Notes: generated by a model not told the origin, from the sequence alone. A stretch of DNA of 64,000 nt from Gorsachius magnificus (GCA_034008185.1 CM067109.1:32830885-32894884); one strand, 5' to 3'. Positions 12,201 to 25,788 are shown, counted from the stretch's first letter. A program made the numbers and translations.

Positions 12201-15200
12201 AAAAGTTATTTTGACCTTAAGGAGTTTAAACCTATGCTGTACACAACCATTAAAATATAGGTGGATGTCTTGGTTTTGCAATGATTTGGGCTGTTTCTGC
12301 ATTAGCTTCTGTCATTTTCTCCACTGATTTTGCCCCAGCAGTACATCAGTGTAGTAAGCAGAGAATGTCTGAATGTATTCAAGGAGCTAAGTTGCGCTTT
12401 GGCGCAGAAAGTGAAATTTTCATGAGCCATATTCATGGCATAAGTATATACATTTTATATAGAACAGTTGCAACCTAATAATATGAACTTAATATTAAAC
12501 TTAGAGGCAAACTTCATTACTAAGCTATTATTAAGTTATTATTGTGATTTTATTATATAAAAGTAATCTTGTTTGGGGGAATTGTTGTTTTTCAAGAGAG
12601 TTGAAGATAAGCTTTTAGTTTGTCACCTTTATTTTCCTTAAGAAATGTAGGAATTTAGCCATGCTGTTATTATTAAATACTTTTATTCAGGAAGGATACA
12701 TGAAAAAAAGGCTTTTGTTCAGTATGGATACCTACTCACTACTGTCTGCAAACAACAATGAGAAAATAGAAGTAGTTATCTTTAGATTGTATTGTATTTA
12801 AGCAATCTGATTTCACCACACTAAAGTATGGCCTGCCCAAGTATCAGTAGTCTTCACCCAGCATTCTGTTAGTGACAAATAGTTCAGCTAGGAAGTCAAG
12901 TTTAATTGGATTTTGATTTTCATTTATGCAAAACCAGTTAAATCACCTTGCTGCCAAATCAATAATTGTCAATAGTTGATGTCACTTTCCTTGAAAAAGT
13001 CTCAAACTAAAATTCCACATGTAATAGACAACATGTTAAGTAAACAGTGTTAACCACTTCACAGATCCATTATGTTAATATATTGCTCTTTCTGCCTTAT
13101 CAGACAAAATGAAGTGAACCGAGAAGTTTTTCATATATTAACTGTAAATTACACTTAGCTCAGCTAATAAAATTTCATTGTCACAGAACTGTTTTCCACT
13201 TCATATGCATTTGGGAGATTTAAATGTAAATTATTGTAAGCTACCTCTGTCTCGTTATAGATGTCTGAGCAAATGAAATTTACATGATTGAAAAAAATTA
13301 AAGTATTCTCTGGGGATACCAAGAGCTATCACTTTTCCCACCATAATCATGGAATTTCAGAAGTAGAAAAACATAAAGAAAAGCAGCCCTTAATCTTCTT
13401 TAAGGGCTGTGCAATTCCACTTTTATTTATGCAGGTTTCTCAGAGATTAATATTCGTCTGATTTGTTTCCATGTTGGTTATGGAAGCTAACAAGTAAACT
13501 GTACTTCTTTAAGGTTATCATAACAATGATAAGGTAATTAAAAAGAAGATGATACTGCTGCTCTATATAAGAGTTAAGGTGTTAAAATAAATTTGCATCT
13601 TTTCTTCCTCCATTTTAGTCTGCATGGTGCAGGTGAAGTCAGTATAAGCCTGTATCAGTGCAGGTATTGCTTTTGAAAAGGAGTGGAGATTGTTTTGTGG
13701 GATACACTTTAGAAATAGTGCCACACAATTTAGTACATGTGCAGTAACTGTGTAGTAATTATGACAGTGAACTTAAGTAAGGCCTCTCGGCAAATTGAAG
13801 TCTTTAAGGTTATTGCAAGAAATGGAAAATGTATTTTATAAACACAAATTTCTTTTATAAAGAAATACCCCCACTGTAATGAACAAATATTTCTTAATTA
13901 TAAAGATCTTATGCTATTCATATTTGCAAGCTATCTTGCTCCTGTCTCTATTGACATGGTTTCTTCATGCCATGTATTCCACACTGCTCCTTTCAAATAC
14001 AAAGTGATAAGGGAAGTTTTTCTAGGGATATAGCTGTAATGAGGATACTGGACAACCTCAAACTACTTTTTATCTGTAAACTAGTAGGCTTTTCTAATAA
14101 TGTGAACACTTAGCCAATGGCAACAATTTGTGTAAAGTTTCTTTTACAGTAAAGCAAAATACCCAGGCTCTGTAACTCTGCATGTCACCCCTTCTAGTAG
14201 TTAGGTTCTGAGACCTCAGGGTGCAATCACAAACCCTGGGAGAGGCACATAGGCTATGCAGAACATTTAGGCAACTAGGCAGCTTTGAATAACACCAAGA
14301 AACAATTCACTGAATGAAGACTTATCAGAAACTAACTTGTTCAGGATAAAGCTAGCTACAGCAAACCAACAACGAAATGCTGAAGATAGAACAGTGACTT
14401 AAATCCTTGTCTAATCCAGGCTACAACCCAGCAGTAAAACACCACTGAATTTTCTTTCAAAAATAGATAGGAAATTACATCTCCTAAAAGAAAGAATGAC
14501 AAGTCTGAGTTTGGTTTATTTATCCATCTGTAAAGCTAAAAGTCTGACTCAGTGATCTAATGATCCAAACAAGCAGCCAGCACAAAGCAGGCCTAAATTT
14601 GGGACTTGTTTATGCATTTTATCCAAAGGAAAATTTATACAACACACAGAAACAGTATAGGGTAAAGTTGTCTTCCAACACTGAACTACTGGAATAACTC
14701 ACAGTTTTAGCAAAAACCAATATCTGTGGGAGATAGAGTAAACCCTAAAGGCTGACATTCTCAAATGTTTCAGGTAAATATTGCTCAGTAAATGTAAATA
14801 AGAAATAAATTACTTACAGTGTTTTCCTAGCCCAAGAGTTTGGTGCCTCAGAAATGTACTTGCTGAGTCATAGTTCTGCATTAACATGCTCTACAGACAG
14901 CTAAGTGTCAATTCTGCTGCTTTAGGCTTTTGTTGGATCTCATAATGAAGATACTGACAATATGACTGTTATGTACAATGTAATGCACAACTTCCTCATA
15001 CCAACGGAAATCCTCTCTGAGAGAATACTATAAGATCATTTCTAGCCTACTTGTTAGTACTACTGAGTAAAAGAAAGGGCTATATGACCTTCATGATTTC
15101 CCTCAAATGTCTTCAGTACTCAAAGTAATTTAAAAAATTCTTTATTACTACCTTTTCAATTTGCAGATAGTATGCAGACACTTTAAGGAAAGTGTTTGAA

Positions 15201-18200
15201 CTTTGTATTAATTGGTTAATTATATTCAGCACCTGGCATTCTTTCTGTCTCCTGTTTGGCTGAAGGAGCCAGGAGCCAGTTCATCCACTTGGGCTGAACA
15301 AAAATTCAAAAATATTGTATTTCCAATGAAATGTAAAAATGAAATTTCCCTTCCTGATATAATCACAAATAAATTTCTCCTGTGAATGTATATCTTTACC
15401 AGCTGCAAATATATTAATGAGGGGTAAGTACCTGGATGCAGAGCAGGATACAGTATTTTCAGGGCTGAATGTTAAGTAGACTGTATTGTAAATACACCAT
15501 AAAAACATATGAAAATGAATTGATTTAGGAGTAAACAGTTCAAATCATCAATTAATAACCTGCTGAATGCATATTTTTGGAAGTAAATTTCATCACATTC
15601 TGAAATTTGATTATGGTCTTCCAGTTTTCATGGCAATGCTATGACTTTTCCAATATATTAAGGGGGTTTTATGAGTCCCCATGAAACTTCAGCTTTCAGT
15701 GTGAGTCTATAAAGAAATCTGATAATCTGTTTTGTCTGTACATTCTTTGCCAGAGGAAAAATACAAACCAACCCACTACTTACTTTTTATTTTTAACAGA
15801 TATTATAACTATAAAAACATCATGACTCTCTGAATCTTGTCAAAGGTACTTTGAAAAGTTAAGGATTGCATGACTGTATAATAGAGAACATATGACTACC
15901 CTGCAAATCACATTTTTTCCCAGATAAGAATCACATTGTAAAATACTTTTAGCTCTTAGCAGAGACTTCCTTGTCTTAGAGAATCACTGCTCTTATTTCT
16001 TGCACTGAGGGAGTAGGAGTAAAAAAGAGTATTGAATCCTGTGCTCATGCACCTGACTTCACATTTAGATGTAATGTTCAGGTAGACACCAAGAACCTGA
16101 ACAAAAAGTTATTAGAGTTTATAAAAAATATGATACACTCTTTAAAATGAAAAAAAATCAAATATCTAAAATTTTCTAAAATGCTATATTTATTGTAAAA
16201 TAAACAGAGTAACTTCTTTGGCTCAGATACTATGAAAGTCTACATGATCATCAATTTACTGTAAGTATAGTAATTCATACGGAAAATTATGTGTCATGAC
16301 AGTGCTCAGAAGATCCTTGAAGGTTATGGTACAGCTTGTAAAATCTCCTGCCCTTTGCAAAGTGAACCTGGCATAGATAGTAAACTCTTCCAAAGCAGAC
16401 AGATAACATACCTGCCACACAATTAATTTGTTTCATACCACTTTAATTGGTATAAATATGAAGCCAAAAATAACAAGTCATCTGACCTTATGCTTTCACA
16501 TTGGGCAGCTCTCACATAAAGGTCTATAGGGTGGGATGAATACTTGTTCTGTGTGAGTTAGAATTTAGAGTTACTGTTTGATCCTAAAGATGAGTAGTAT
16601 TGCATGGGAGTATAACAAAAGAATTCCCTTCTGCCCCACCAAACAAATCTTGTGACCATAACCACAAAAAATGATTTCTATAATATGAGTAAGTATAAAT
16701 TGGTCATCTTTGGTACACACCAAAAAATAGCACTCAACAATTCACTTGAGGAAATGTTTAACTGAAAAGCTGCTCAGAGCAACTAGAGACAACCTGAAGA
16801 GGTGTAATAAGAAAAAATACCCTTTCTTCTTTTAGGACAGTTTGAACGTTAACTTCTGAGAGCATTCTTAAGATATGGTTAAGGAATGATATCTTCTTTT
16901 TTTCAGAGGTTGATGAATATGGACATTGAAAACAGTGTTTTATTATTTGCATGAACATTTTTCTGAAAGTAGGAATTTTACTTTTGTGATGCTCCATAAT
17001 CATTTAGGCTTCTCAATGTTCTAAGTGAATTAGATTCTGCTTTGTTGTACATTTTAAAGATAAATTATTAGATTTAGTACATAATCACCCTCTTGATATA
17101 GAGATTTTAGTGCTTGCTGTTAAAGCAGGTCCAGTAAAGTCTTGTGGGCAATGGATCCAGTCTTTCAAGCTTTGCTGAAGAAATAATGCAGGTGACCACT
17201 GCAACTTTATAGAAACTTCAGGATAAAGCCCAAGTAAAAAGGTTTAGTGTTTGTTTTTCTTTAAACATAGAAGGAAATATTGTTCAGAATCAAAATGAAT
17301 AATATATGATTTCTTCCTTTGATTCTTTTTTTTTGTCTAAAGTAATACTTTCTTGTTTTCTATCAGTAATAATTGAGTATAAAACTTCTATGCACATATC
17401 TAGAAGGTTATTATTGCTTTATAATAAACTATTTGTCTAAAAGATTTTAACCATCTGTCAAAAAAATTCAACTTTTATTAAGAAAAAAATGCATTTTATA
17501 AAAAGAATGCATTAAAAGTTTTGTAAATGTGTAATTGGACTTGCTTTGGGACTTATTTGCTAGCTATCTGTTGATGTCTTTATGTACTCTGGCATTGAAA
17601 CTCATACAACTGTGAGAGAAAAGTGTCATAGCCCACAACTTAAGACCTGGGTTTGCAGAACTAACTGTATGGCTTTTTGACTTCTAACAATCAAGTGAAA
17701 ATACCAGTGCAATACTTTTACAACATATGTAGTATTTTGGTGCAAAAAGTTCTTGATAACTAATTAACCCATGTTTTACAAGACAGACTGTGTAGTTCCT
17801 AAGAGAATAAAACAAGGACAATTTTATGATTTACTTCATCCACTTTGACCTCTTGTTTATACCTTGTTTACTTCAGGATTTCTCATCTTAATGTTCAGTG
17901 ACATGAGAGAGATGTTAATAATGTTAACAAAACCCAGCTACAGATCTCTTCAGTGTGTAACAGCTGTTGCAGAGTTTGCAGTACATGGTATACAACTACT
18001 GAAGAACAATTCAGTATCCCTTTGGTCTTTCCTCCTGCAGGCAAGCACCATCACCCAGAGAAGTGAATAAAGTTCTTGCCTGATCTAAGAGCTCTGCAAT
18101 CACATGAAGAGCAATATGTCACTTAGGACATGAACACAAGGCAAAAGTTATAGCTGGGGGCTGGCAAGACATCTGGAACTGACTTTTTATAACTTCATTG

Positions 18201-20551
18201 GAAGAGAAAAGTCTGGAGAAGAGGACAATCTCTCTTTCTTCTCTTCTTCCCAACCTTTTAGCCTTTCCTCTGGAGTTAATACTTACTTTGTGTCAGCAGT
18301 GTCCCTTGGGAAGTTTCCATTGCAGTCACATTAAAAACAAACAAAATGCCTTGTCACTCTCAATTCTAGGTTACCTACCAATTTATCTAGTGGCACTATT
18401 TCTTACAGAGGACTATATCACTATGAGATAATCCATTTCAAGGGAAGCATGAAAGAGGACCTTGCCACTCTATTTGCCAACAGAATATCAAGGCCTTAGT
18501 GTTGACAAGGGCTTTGGCTAGGGACAAGAAAGAACCCCACAAATCCTCCCTGCTTCCTATTGTGAAGTGTCCATACTGCTGCTGTGAAACAGACTCCTTT
18601 GAGTAGGCAGTACAACTGATGTAGTATATGTTTTTCCTGCCTGCACAGAGCCTCTGGTGTATCAGGTTTACTGGTGTGTATTTGCGGTGTCTACATGACA
18701 TAAGGTCCAGTCTTATTGAGGATGTGATTGAGCTTGCTCCTTGGTCCTTGGCTCATTCATGGACCCCAGCTAAACTACATAAAACTGTAGTTGCTATGTG
18801 CGATATTTGAAAGAGGAACATATATTTTCTGGGAAATGCTTCACAGTTCCTGGCCGTATTTCATACAGCTGTGATATACATAGCTACAAGGGAGAAAAAT
18901 GCAGGTGTATGAAAATTATATCAAAACTGTGGAAAGAAACTTAAAGTGAACCTTTTTTTGTCTTGGGGTGGCTTAAAATAAGAAGCTGAAAGAAATATTT
19001 TGCTTTTTCTTTTCAGGAGCTGTAAGGTTTCTCTGAGTACATTTTACTGAAATCCCATCAGAATCATATAAAAACTTTAATTCAGTTTTGCAGGTTCACT
19101 ATTTTCTCAGGGCTTGTACAATCATCAGTATTTGGAAGTTCACATAGCCTAAAGTAAAAGGCTGGGTTACTGGTTTTGTTCTAATGGCTCATTAAGGTTA
19201 TGTTCAAAAAGTGTGACCTACTTCCTGGCTTCCATGAATAAACTGATGCTTGGACACGTGGTGACTCTTTATGCTGAGCGCATGTCTGACAGCAAGTAGC
19301 ACCAGGGCAAGCACCAGGTGCAGCTAGTCTGCAGTACCAGGCAAGGTGGTTATGCAGGAGAGCAGGGATAACAACCCACACTCCCCAGAGTGAGGTCCTG
19401 TCCTCACATATTGACAAGCTGAACCATACTGGGGGACTGCAATTAAACAAATTAAATTCTTTTATCCATAGCTCTATCCTGTATGTAGCAGAGGAAGGGT
19501 TAGCATAGAATGAATATTCCTGTTTAACAAGATAAATCTGGTCATTTTAATGAACTCTTTACAGAGGCAAACTAAGATATGAGATAACTCCTGTTTGTTC
19601 ATTGTGCTAATTAAAAAAGAGCACCTCTGGCCTTGTGAAAACAAAACTGATTAAAGCAAATGCAGTAAGTCAGCTTGGAGTTGTGAAGTACAAATCGCAC
19701 AGAGCACACAATGGACATTAAGTCAAAACCGAACAGTCTTTTTAGTGAAAAGTGAATTGGCTTTGGGCTTGCCTGTGACTTTTTCTGACTCCTATGTGTT
19801 AAATACTTATGGGATATGGAAATTCAAGAAGCAGGAATTCTCTGAACAAGCACAAAAAAAATCTCTGTTTAATTAAAGCAAGGAAAGTAGAAGACCTTGC
19901 TCCACAAGAAAAATATTTTAACTGGTTTATTCTCTTTGCAGGTATTTATTCCAGTTCATGTATTATCAATATTATTTTACTTTGCATGGGAAAGGAGAAG
20001 ACATTAAATTTTACTCAAATCATCTGAGTATGACAGGCTTTTAGGAAACCAATATTTCTTTTCTCAGAGTTTTGTCCATTCCATGGCATTCGTGGGAATT
20101 TCTGGGAATTTCTTTTTCTTTTATTCAACTTTTGCCTTACTTCTGAAGGTGCAGGCTTATTTGTAAAAGAAAATTAAAGAAGATTGTAATGGAATTCTTA
20201 TAAGAAATTTCAAAAATATTTAAAGGAGAAGTGGTGGATACTGAATATCTTTTATCTTTGAAGATTAGTAGAACTAGTTGTCTACAGCTGGAATGGCTTC
20301 ACAATACCTGTGGGTTTTACATTCTACACTGGTACATACTTCTGAAATAGTGGATTTTTATTAGGTGAACCATAGTGTGTCTGCACTAAAATATACACTT
20401 ATATGTGTGTGTGTATTAGTGTTGTCATATTATGATCTACAATTAAAACACAGAAAGACATGATGCATCACAAAGTGGCAGAGCTATCTTATTCTAGCTG
20501 GGAATATAGACACATGCATTGAACAAAAAACTTGCGGCTGTAATTGTAGTT
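12201..20551. other. unique AT-rich DNA, no gene seen
   Basis: No gene or repeat could be supported. A 10-bp perfect stem with a 6-base loop lies at 13,384-13,409. A GC-richer patch at about 19,180-19,440 opens an 89-codon minus-strand frame with no recognisable domain. Open frames are otherwise rare and short, notably so in 12.5-15.2 kb. Confidence 0.55.
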
Positions 20552-21166
20552 TGTCCTGGTTTCGGCTGGCATAGAGTTAATTTTCTTCACAGAAGCTAGC
20601 ATAGTGCTGTGCTTTGGATTCAGTGCTAGAAGAATGTTGATAACACGCTGATGTTTTTAGTTGTTGCCAAGTAGTGCTCAGACTGCTCAAGGACTTTTTG
20701 AGCTTCTCCTGCTCGGCCAGGTGCATAACAAGCTGGGAGTACAGCACAGCTAGGACAGCTGACACAAACTGACCAAAGAGCTATTCCATACCATATAACG
20801 TCATGCTCCAGGGGTGTGTGTGTGTGTGTGTGTGTCGGTCGGTTGGTCACGGGCAGAGTGGTTGCAGCTCGGGCTGTGGGATCGCGGCTTGGGGAGTGAT
20901 CGCGGCTCGGGACGGGCTGGGCATCCATCAGCAGGTGGTGAGCAATTGCATTGTGCATCACTTGTTTTATATATTCTGTATATTCTGTTATCATTCTCAT
21001 TATTACTATTATTATTATTTTCTCTTATTAAACTGTCTTTATCTCAGCCCTCGGCTCTAACCTTTTATTTTCTTTCCAATTCTCTCCCCCATCCCACTTA
21101 GGGAGGGGGGGGGAGTGAGCGAGCGGCTGCGTGGTGCTTAGTTGCCAGCCAGGTTAAACCACGACA
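20552..21166 (+). mobile_element. solo LTR, ERVL-like family A, plus strand, complete
   Basis: A complete 615-bp LTR that starts TGTCCTGG and ends CCACGACA, flanked by a perfect 5-bp target-site duplication (TAGTT at 20,547-20,551 and 21,167-21,171). TG...CA ends with a 5-bp duplication are typical of ERVL/class III elements. No primer-binding site, gag, pol or second same-strand LTR is attached, so this is a solo LTR left by recombination between the two LTRs of a provirus. Inside are a GT-rich microsatellite at about 20,815-20,835, a partly duplicated GATCGCGGCT block at about 20,880-20,910, an ATT-rich run and an ATTAAA polyadenylation-type signal. It is very similar to the inverted copy at 21,894-22,453. 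Confidence 0.92.
21027..21032 (+). promoter_or_regulatory. LTR polyadenylation-type signal ATTAAA
   Basis: ATTAAA lies in the 3' half of the family A LTR, just before the conserved CTGTCTTTATCTCA segment. The same hexamer is at the matching place in the inverted copy (22,030-22,035, minus strand). In an active provirus this would end transcripts near the R/U5 border. Its use today is unknown. Confidence 0.4.
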
Positions 21167-21893
21167 TAGTTATATCAGTATTATCTGTCTTATAGGGACT
21201 TTGGTCACTATCAGGCAGTGTTGGAATAAATCCATTTACATCTTGATTCACTTTTATGATACAGCTTAGCACAAGAAAACAACATTACTTTTTTATATCC
21301 CCATTTGGCTGTGGACTTGAGTAAAGGAAACACATAGATTTTTTTTCAGCTTTGACAGCAGTATTTGATTCTCGTGATTCTACAGTTTAGTCGAGTTTCC
21401 TGTAGTGCCTTTCAGGGATAGAGTGAGTTGTCTCCTTCCTTTCTGAACTGCTTAAGACTGTCAATTAAGTTCTCAGAGCTCTTCTATGCCACAATTTACA
21501 GAGTACATACTTTCAGTGTTATTTCTTCTATTCAAGGTTCCCAGAATATACGGATATATTAAAAATTATAAAACTCTCATACTGTCTTTTTTTTTTAACA
21601 AAAATTTAACAAAATTCAGTGGAAGCAGACACATAGTCCTGCAATGAGACCATAGTTCTCAATCTGTATTTAAGCTGAAAACAGAGGTATCAATGTCAAT
21701 AACACTACATATGTATGTCCACTCTAGGTACCTCCACTTTCAGAATGCCAGTTAAAGGAACAGTTCTTAGACATAATACACAGCCCAGTATCATGTTTTT
21801 CCATTAGTTATTCCCTGACTTTGAGGTTTCATAGGCAATTTTATCTTTATTCAGGAAACAAAAAACCAGTTTCACAGTCAGTAACTGAGTATC
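21167..21893. other. spacer between two inverted LTRs
   Basis: 727 bp of AT-rich sequence with no similarity to retroviral internal regions and no coding frame of note. It is therefore ordinary host DNA between two independent insertions, not the inside of a provirus. Confidence 0.7.
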
Positions 21894-22453
21894 TGTCGTG
21901 GTTTAACCCGGCTGGCAACTAAGCACCACGCAGCCACTTGCTCACTCCCCCGCCCCCCTCCCTCAGTGGGATGGGGGAGAGAATCGGGAAGGAGAAAAAG
22001 GTTAGAGCCGAGGGCTGAGATAAAGACAGTTTAATAAGAGAAAATAATAATAATAGTAATAATGAGAATGATAACAAAATATACAGAATATACAAAACGA
22101 ATGATGCACAATGCAATTGCTCACCACCCGCCGACCAATGCCCAGCCCGTCCCGAGCAGCGATCACTCTCCCCGCGACCGACCGACCCACCAAACCCCCC
22201 CCCGAGCATGACGTTATATGGTATGGAATAGCTCTTTGGACAGTTTGGGTCCTAGCTGTGCTGTACTCCCAGCTTGTTATGCACCTGGCCAAGCAGGAGA
22301 AGCTCAAAAAGTCCTTGAGCAGTCTGAGCACTACTTGGCAACAACTCAAAACGTCAGTGCGTTATCAACATTCTTGTAGTACTAAATCCAAAGCACAGCA
22401 CTATGCTAGCTTCTGTGAAGAAAATTAACTCTATCCCAGCTGAAACCAGGACA
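21894..22453 (-). mobile_element. solo LTR, ERVL-like family A, minus strand, complete
   Basis: Reverse-complement copy of the family A LTR, 560 bp, reading TGTCGTGG at the left edge and CCAGGACA at the right. The flanks GTATC (21,889-21,893) and GTGTC (22,454-22,458) match at four of five bases, consistent with a slightly decayed 5-bp target-site duplication. By eye it is over 90 percent identical to the plus-strand copy at 20,552, but lacks most of the GT microsatellite and the extra block with the duplicated GATCGCGGCT. No coding sequence is attached. Frames of 96-115 codons through it are accidental. Confidence 0.92.
22030..22035 (-). promoter_or_regulatory. LTR polyadenylation-type signal ATTAAA
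   Basis: Minus-strand ATTAAA at the same internal position as in the plus-strand LTR copy, followed by the same CTGTCTTTATCTCA block. Activity is not known. Confidence 0.4.
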
Positions 22454-23576
22454 GTGTCTAATTACTCTGCTTTTGCTGATGATCACATCTGAGGTTCCAG
22501 GGTAGTAAAATGACTGGAAAAATAAGTTTCATTTTGACTCTGTATGTGGAAATCCCAAGGAAGAAGAGCATGCTGTTCCAGCAATACACTAGATTGGTGT
22601 GAAGGGAGAACCTCAAAAGTTCTTTTCTTCAAGATAATAGATAAAGATTGATACAATAGAGTGGTCAGTCAACACAGAAGTCCTGAGAAGTCATGTTTCT
22701 TAAGACATTATTATTTGCATGACACCTAGCAATTATATTTATTTTTTATATTTCCTTAAAATAATTTAAAAATAGCTATGAGGATTCACTCATGGGAAAC
22801 CAAAGATACATATTCAGCTTCCCCTTTTTAAACAGTGGATAGCTAGAGGGAGCTATTCGAAGGATGATTATTCTAACTCAAATTTAACGACTTTGATGAC
22901 TCTTGGTAAAATTGCTTCCATATTTTGGTCACTCTACCAATGCTGTTTTGACTTGTGGACATCTGCCAGTTACAAAAATGTATAGCTAGCTTCTCCTGAT
23001 ATACCAAATTGATAGCAAGTCAAAAAATTCAAGAACATTTCTGACACAATATAAAAAGAGAAGCTCAATATATTTAGCACTGATGGAAAGTGATTAGACA
23101 TGTACATACAGCCCAGAAACAATCTAAGAACAAGGATTTTATGATTCTTTGACCTTCCTGATGTATGCAACATTTGGAAAGAACAGTGAGTTGATGAAGA
23201 TGGAAAAATTCTCCTACCACCACGCAAGATAAAGACGTGTCATACACTTTATCAGCTTTTCCTGTGTAAGAAAGATGTTAGAAATGCATTAGAGGCCAAG
23301 AAGACAGCCTTGTTTGTTTGGATTTGGTTTTATTATCTCCCTCCCAGTCCCCCTCCCCCCCCCCCACCAAAAAAAGAAATATATTTAAAATACAGCACTT
23401 CATGAAATTTTAACTTCAGGTCCAGAGAGCAGTCCAGAATTTTCTTCCAGAAATTCTGCATTTTAAAATACCACATACTACTTCTCTTCCAAAAAATGTG
23501 AGAAAAATATGAGTTTATGATTAATTCCACATTGGAAAAAGAGGATATAAACCAAAGGTAACATAGTATATGTAGT

Positions 23577-23579
<3 letters not shown>

Positions 23580-23621
<42 letters not shown>
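23580..23621. repeat. (TA)21 microsatellite
   Basis: A perfect run of 21 TA dinucleotides in unique DNA, not visibly attached to a transposon. It is likely length-polymorphic. Confidence 0.97.
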
Positions 23622-23622
<1 letters not shown>

Positions 23623-25774
23623 CCAATAGGAAGGCAGGCATTAATATATAAAGTCATACAATTACTCCTGAAACAATATTTGGTTGCCTTGTCATGGGTA
23701 CAAAGGGACCTGTACAGGGGGAGATGCTCTGTTTGGAGGTAGAAAAAGGTTTTAATGCTTTTCATTTCTTAAATTTCTGAAACAAAGATAATCTGATCTT
23801 TTAGGGGAAAAACAAATATCTTTTTAGTCAATAAGATGTAAACCATTTCCTTGTAACTACCAGTAAAATTCTCAGTAATGAACATTATTTTGGTACCTTA
23901 CTTTTTCTTTAGGGCTTTTTCTTGGTAGCATAATGAATCTTGAATGGAGTAAGTTTTTTATCGAAAAAAAAGGTCATACTAAGTGCTCATGAAAAATGAA
24001 GGACTAGCATCACTTTGAATAAGATGTTTTGTATAACCAAGCCCTGTAAAATTTTGTTGCATTCTAGAATGTCAATATACCTGATTTTTATTTAAAAAAT
24101 ATATATATTTCTAGGTCTATCATAAACAATTTTTTTTAAACAGCATATTGTTTGTGACAGATAGTTAACGTTCTCTTTTTCTGTATTATTCTCCAGTAGA
24201 TCTGTGAAAAATTCAGTGACTAATGAATTTTGTATAAAAAATTAGTCTCTTGGGAAGTTAAAGCAATAAAGATTTGTAAATAATTTGGGCAAAATAAAAA
24301 GCAGACCATTTCAAACACTGAAATATGTAATTTAAATATTTTTAAACAAAAATTTCCATTTTGGAAGTGTTGAGCTATTTCCTCTTGAAATTTTAAAACA
24401 AAGCTTTTAGGTTTACGCCTGTTCATTACATTTCACTACATGTAAAAACATGGTTTTTTACACTACATATAAAACCTTATGTTTTCATAAACAGCATAAG
24501 TTAAAGAAAATAACATTAAAAACTTGGAATACCTTGTGGATTAAAAGAAACACATTAAGATGATTTGAAACAATATATATTTCTTTTTAATTTAAACCCA
24601 GACATTAGAAAGATTAAATTTTCATTCATGCTGGGTTCATTTCTCCCCTGTTCCTTATATTTTAATAAGAAAATCTTGTTGACTTTGGAGTCCTAATTAT
24701 GGACAAATTTGTCATGTGTTGCACTGCAGAAACAAAAATGTCACTGACCATGCAAAAGGTAAAAAGTAAAGGGAGCAATCAGAGTAAAGAACAAAATGCA
24801 TGATTAGATGTCTGTTTTATTACAATATGAATCAAGTTTAAGTTGTAATTCATAAGGAGCTGTCATCAAAACAACTGGAAGAACTTTGTGCAATACTATC
24901 CTAAGGGAATACAGCAACATCTATGGGAGGTGAAGAGAAGATGACTTGTTATAACCTTTATGATAATCTGTTACTAAATACAAGTTTCAGTTATTATCAG
25001 ATTGAAAAAAAGTAAATGTTGTACCATTTCATATGAAGGGAAATGCCAGCACAATGCAGAAAGACCTGCAGCTGAAGCCAGGAAGTGTTTTGAGCAGGTC
25101 ACAACATGGCACTGTTTGCAGGAGTCCATAAAGTCTCTGAAGAACACATGAACATGCTGTGGACAGACAAGAGCTGGTTGTAAAATGCTGCCATCAAAAA
25201 AAAAAAGAAAAATAACTGTCATGAAACAAAGGGCTGAGAATGTTGCACAGAGACAAAGCCTTGGACTGGTCCAGCACGTTATTAGTTGCACAGCAATGAA
25301 AAGCAAAACAGCAGCCTGAACTCACAGAAAGACTTTCTGGGAAAGGAGCATACAGCAAGCATAGAACAAAAATAACAGCCCAGAAAGTGGTAAAGGAGTA
25401 ATTTTTCCTTTACCCTTTTGAAACTGAGAGTGCAGCATTTCCTTCATGTGATGTTCTAGAAAACATTGACAGAGAAATGTAAAAAAGCCAGAAGAAAAAA
25501 AAAATGGAAATTTACCCTGACAATGAATATTTTTAATAAAAAGTAAAGTCACTGCCTGGAGTTTCTTTGGGTCCAATTTGGAACAATATTGAGTCATAAA
25601 AAAATCCTCCAGTGCACAGAATTTGCACACTGTTCCCCATTAGTAGTACAGCACCCAGCTGAGAGCCAGTGACTCCTTGCCACAGTTATTTGGCTTGTTT
25701 AATTCAGGGGCATAGACAAGTATGCACAGATGGAAGATTTGAGATTTTTTTTGTTTTGTTCAGCATTTTTTTTT

Positions 25775-25788
25775 GGGGGGGGGGGGGG
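25775..25788. repeat. G14 homopolymer after T-rich tract
   Basis: Fourteen consecutive G residues directly follow a run of nine T residues. Such junctions are prone to slippage and to assembly length errors. Confidence 0.9.

Noticed and set aside
13384..13409. Perfect 10-bp stem with 6-base loop
   Set aside because: About one such hairpin is expected by chance in 64 kb. There is no T-run, gene end or longer stem to make it a microRNA or terminator.
20552..22453. Provirus bounded by two LTRs
   Set aside because: The LTRs are in opposite orientation, each has its own target-site duplication, and only 727 bp of non-viral DNA lies between them.
23478..23765. 95-codon minus-strand frame with a Tyr-Ile repeat
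   Set aside because: The repeat is the translation of the (TA)21 microsatellite.
24974..25630. Two adjacent minus-strand frames of 110 and 102 codons as a possible gene
   Set aside because: Translations are Phe/Leu/Cys-rich with no domain. Lengths fit chance in AT-rich DNA, and no shared frame or splice pattern links them.
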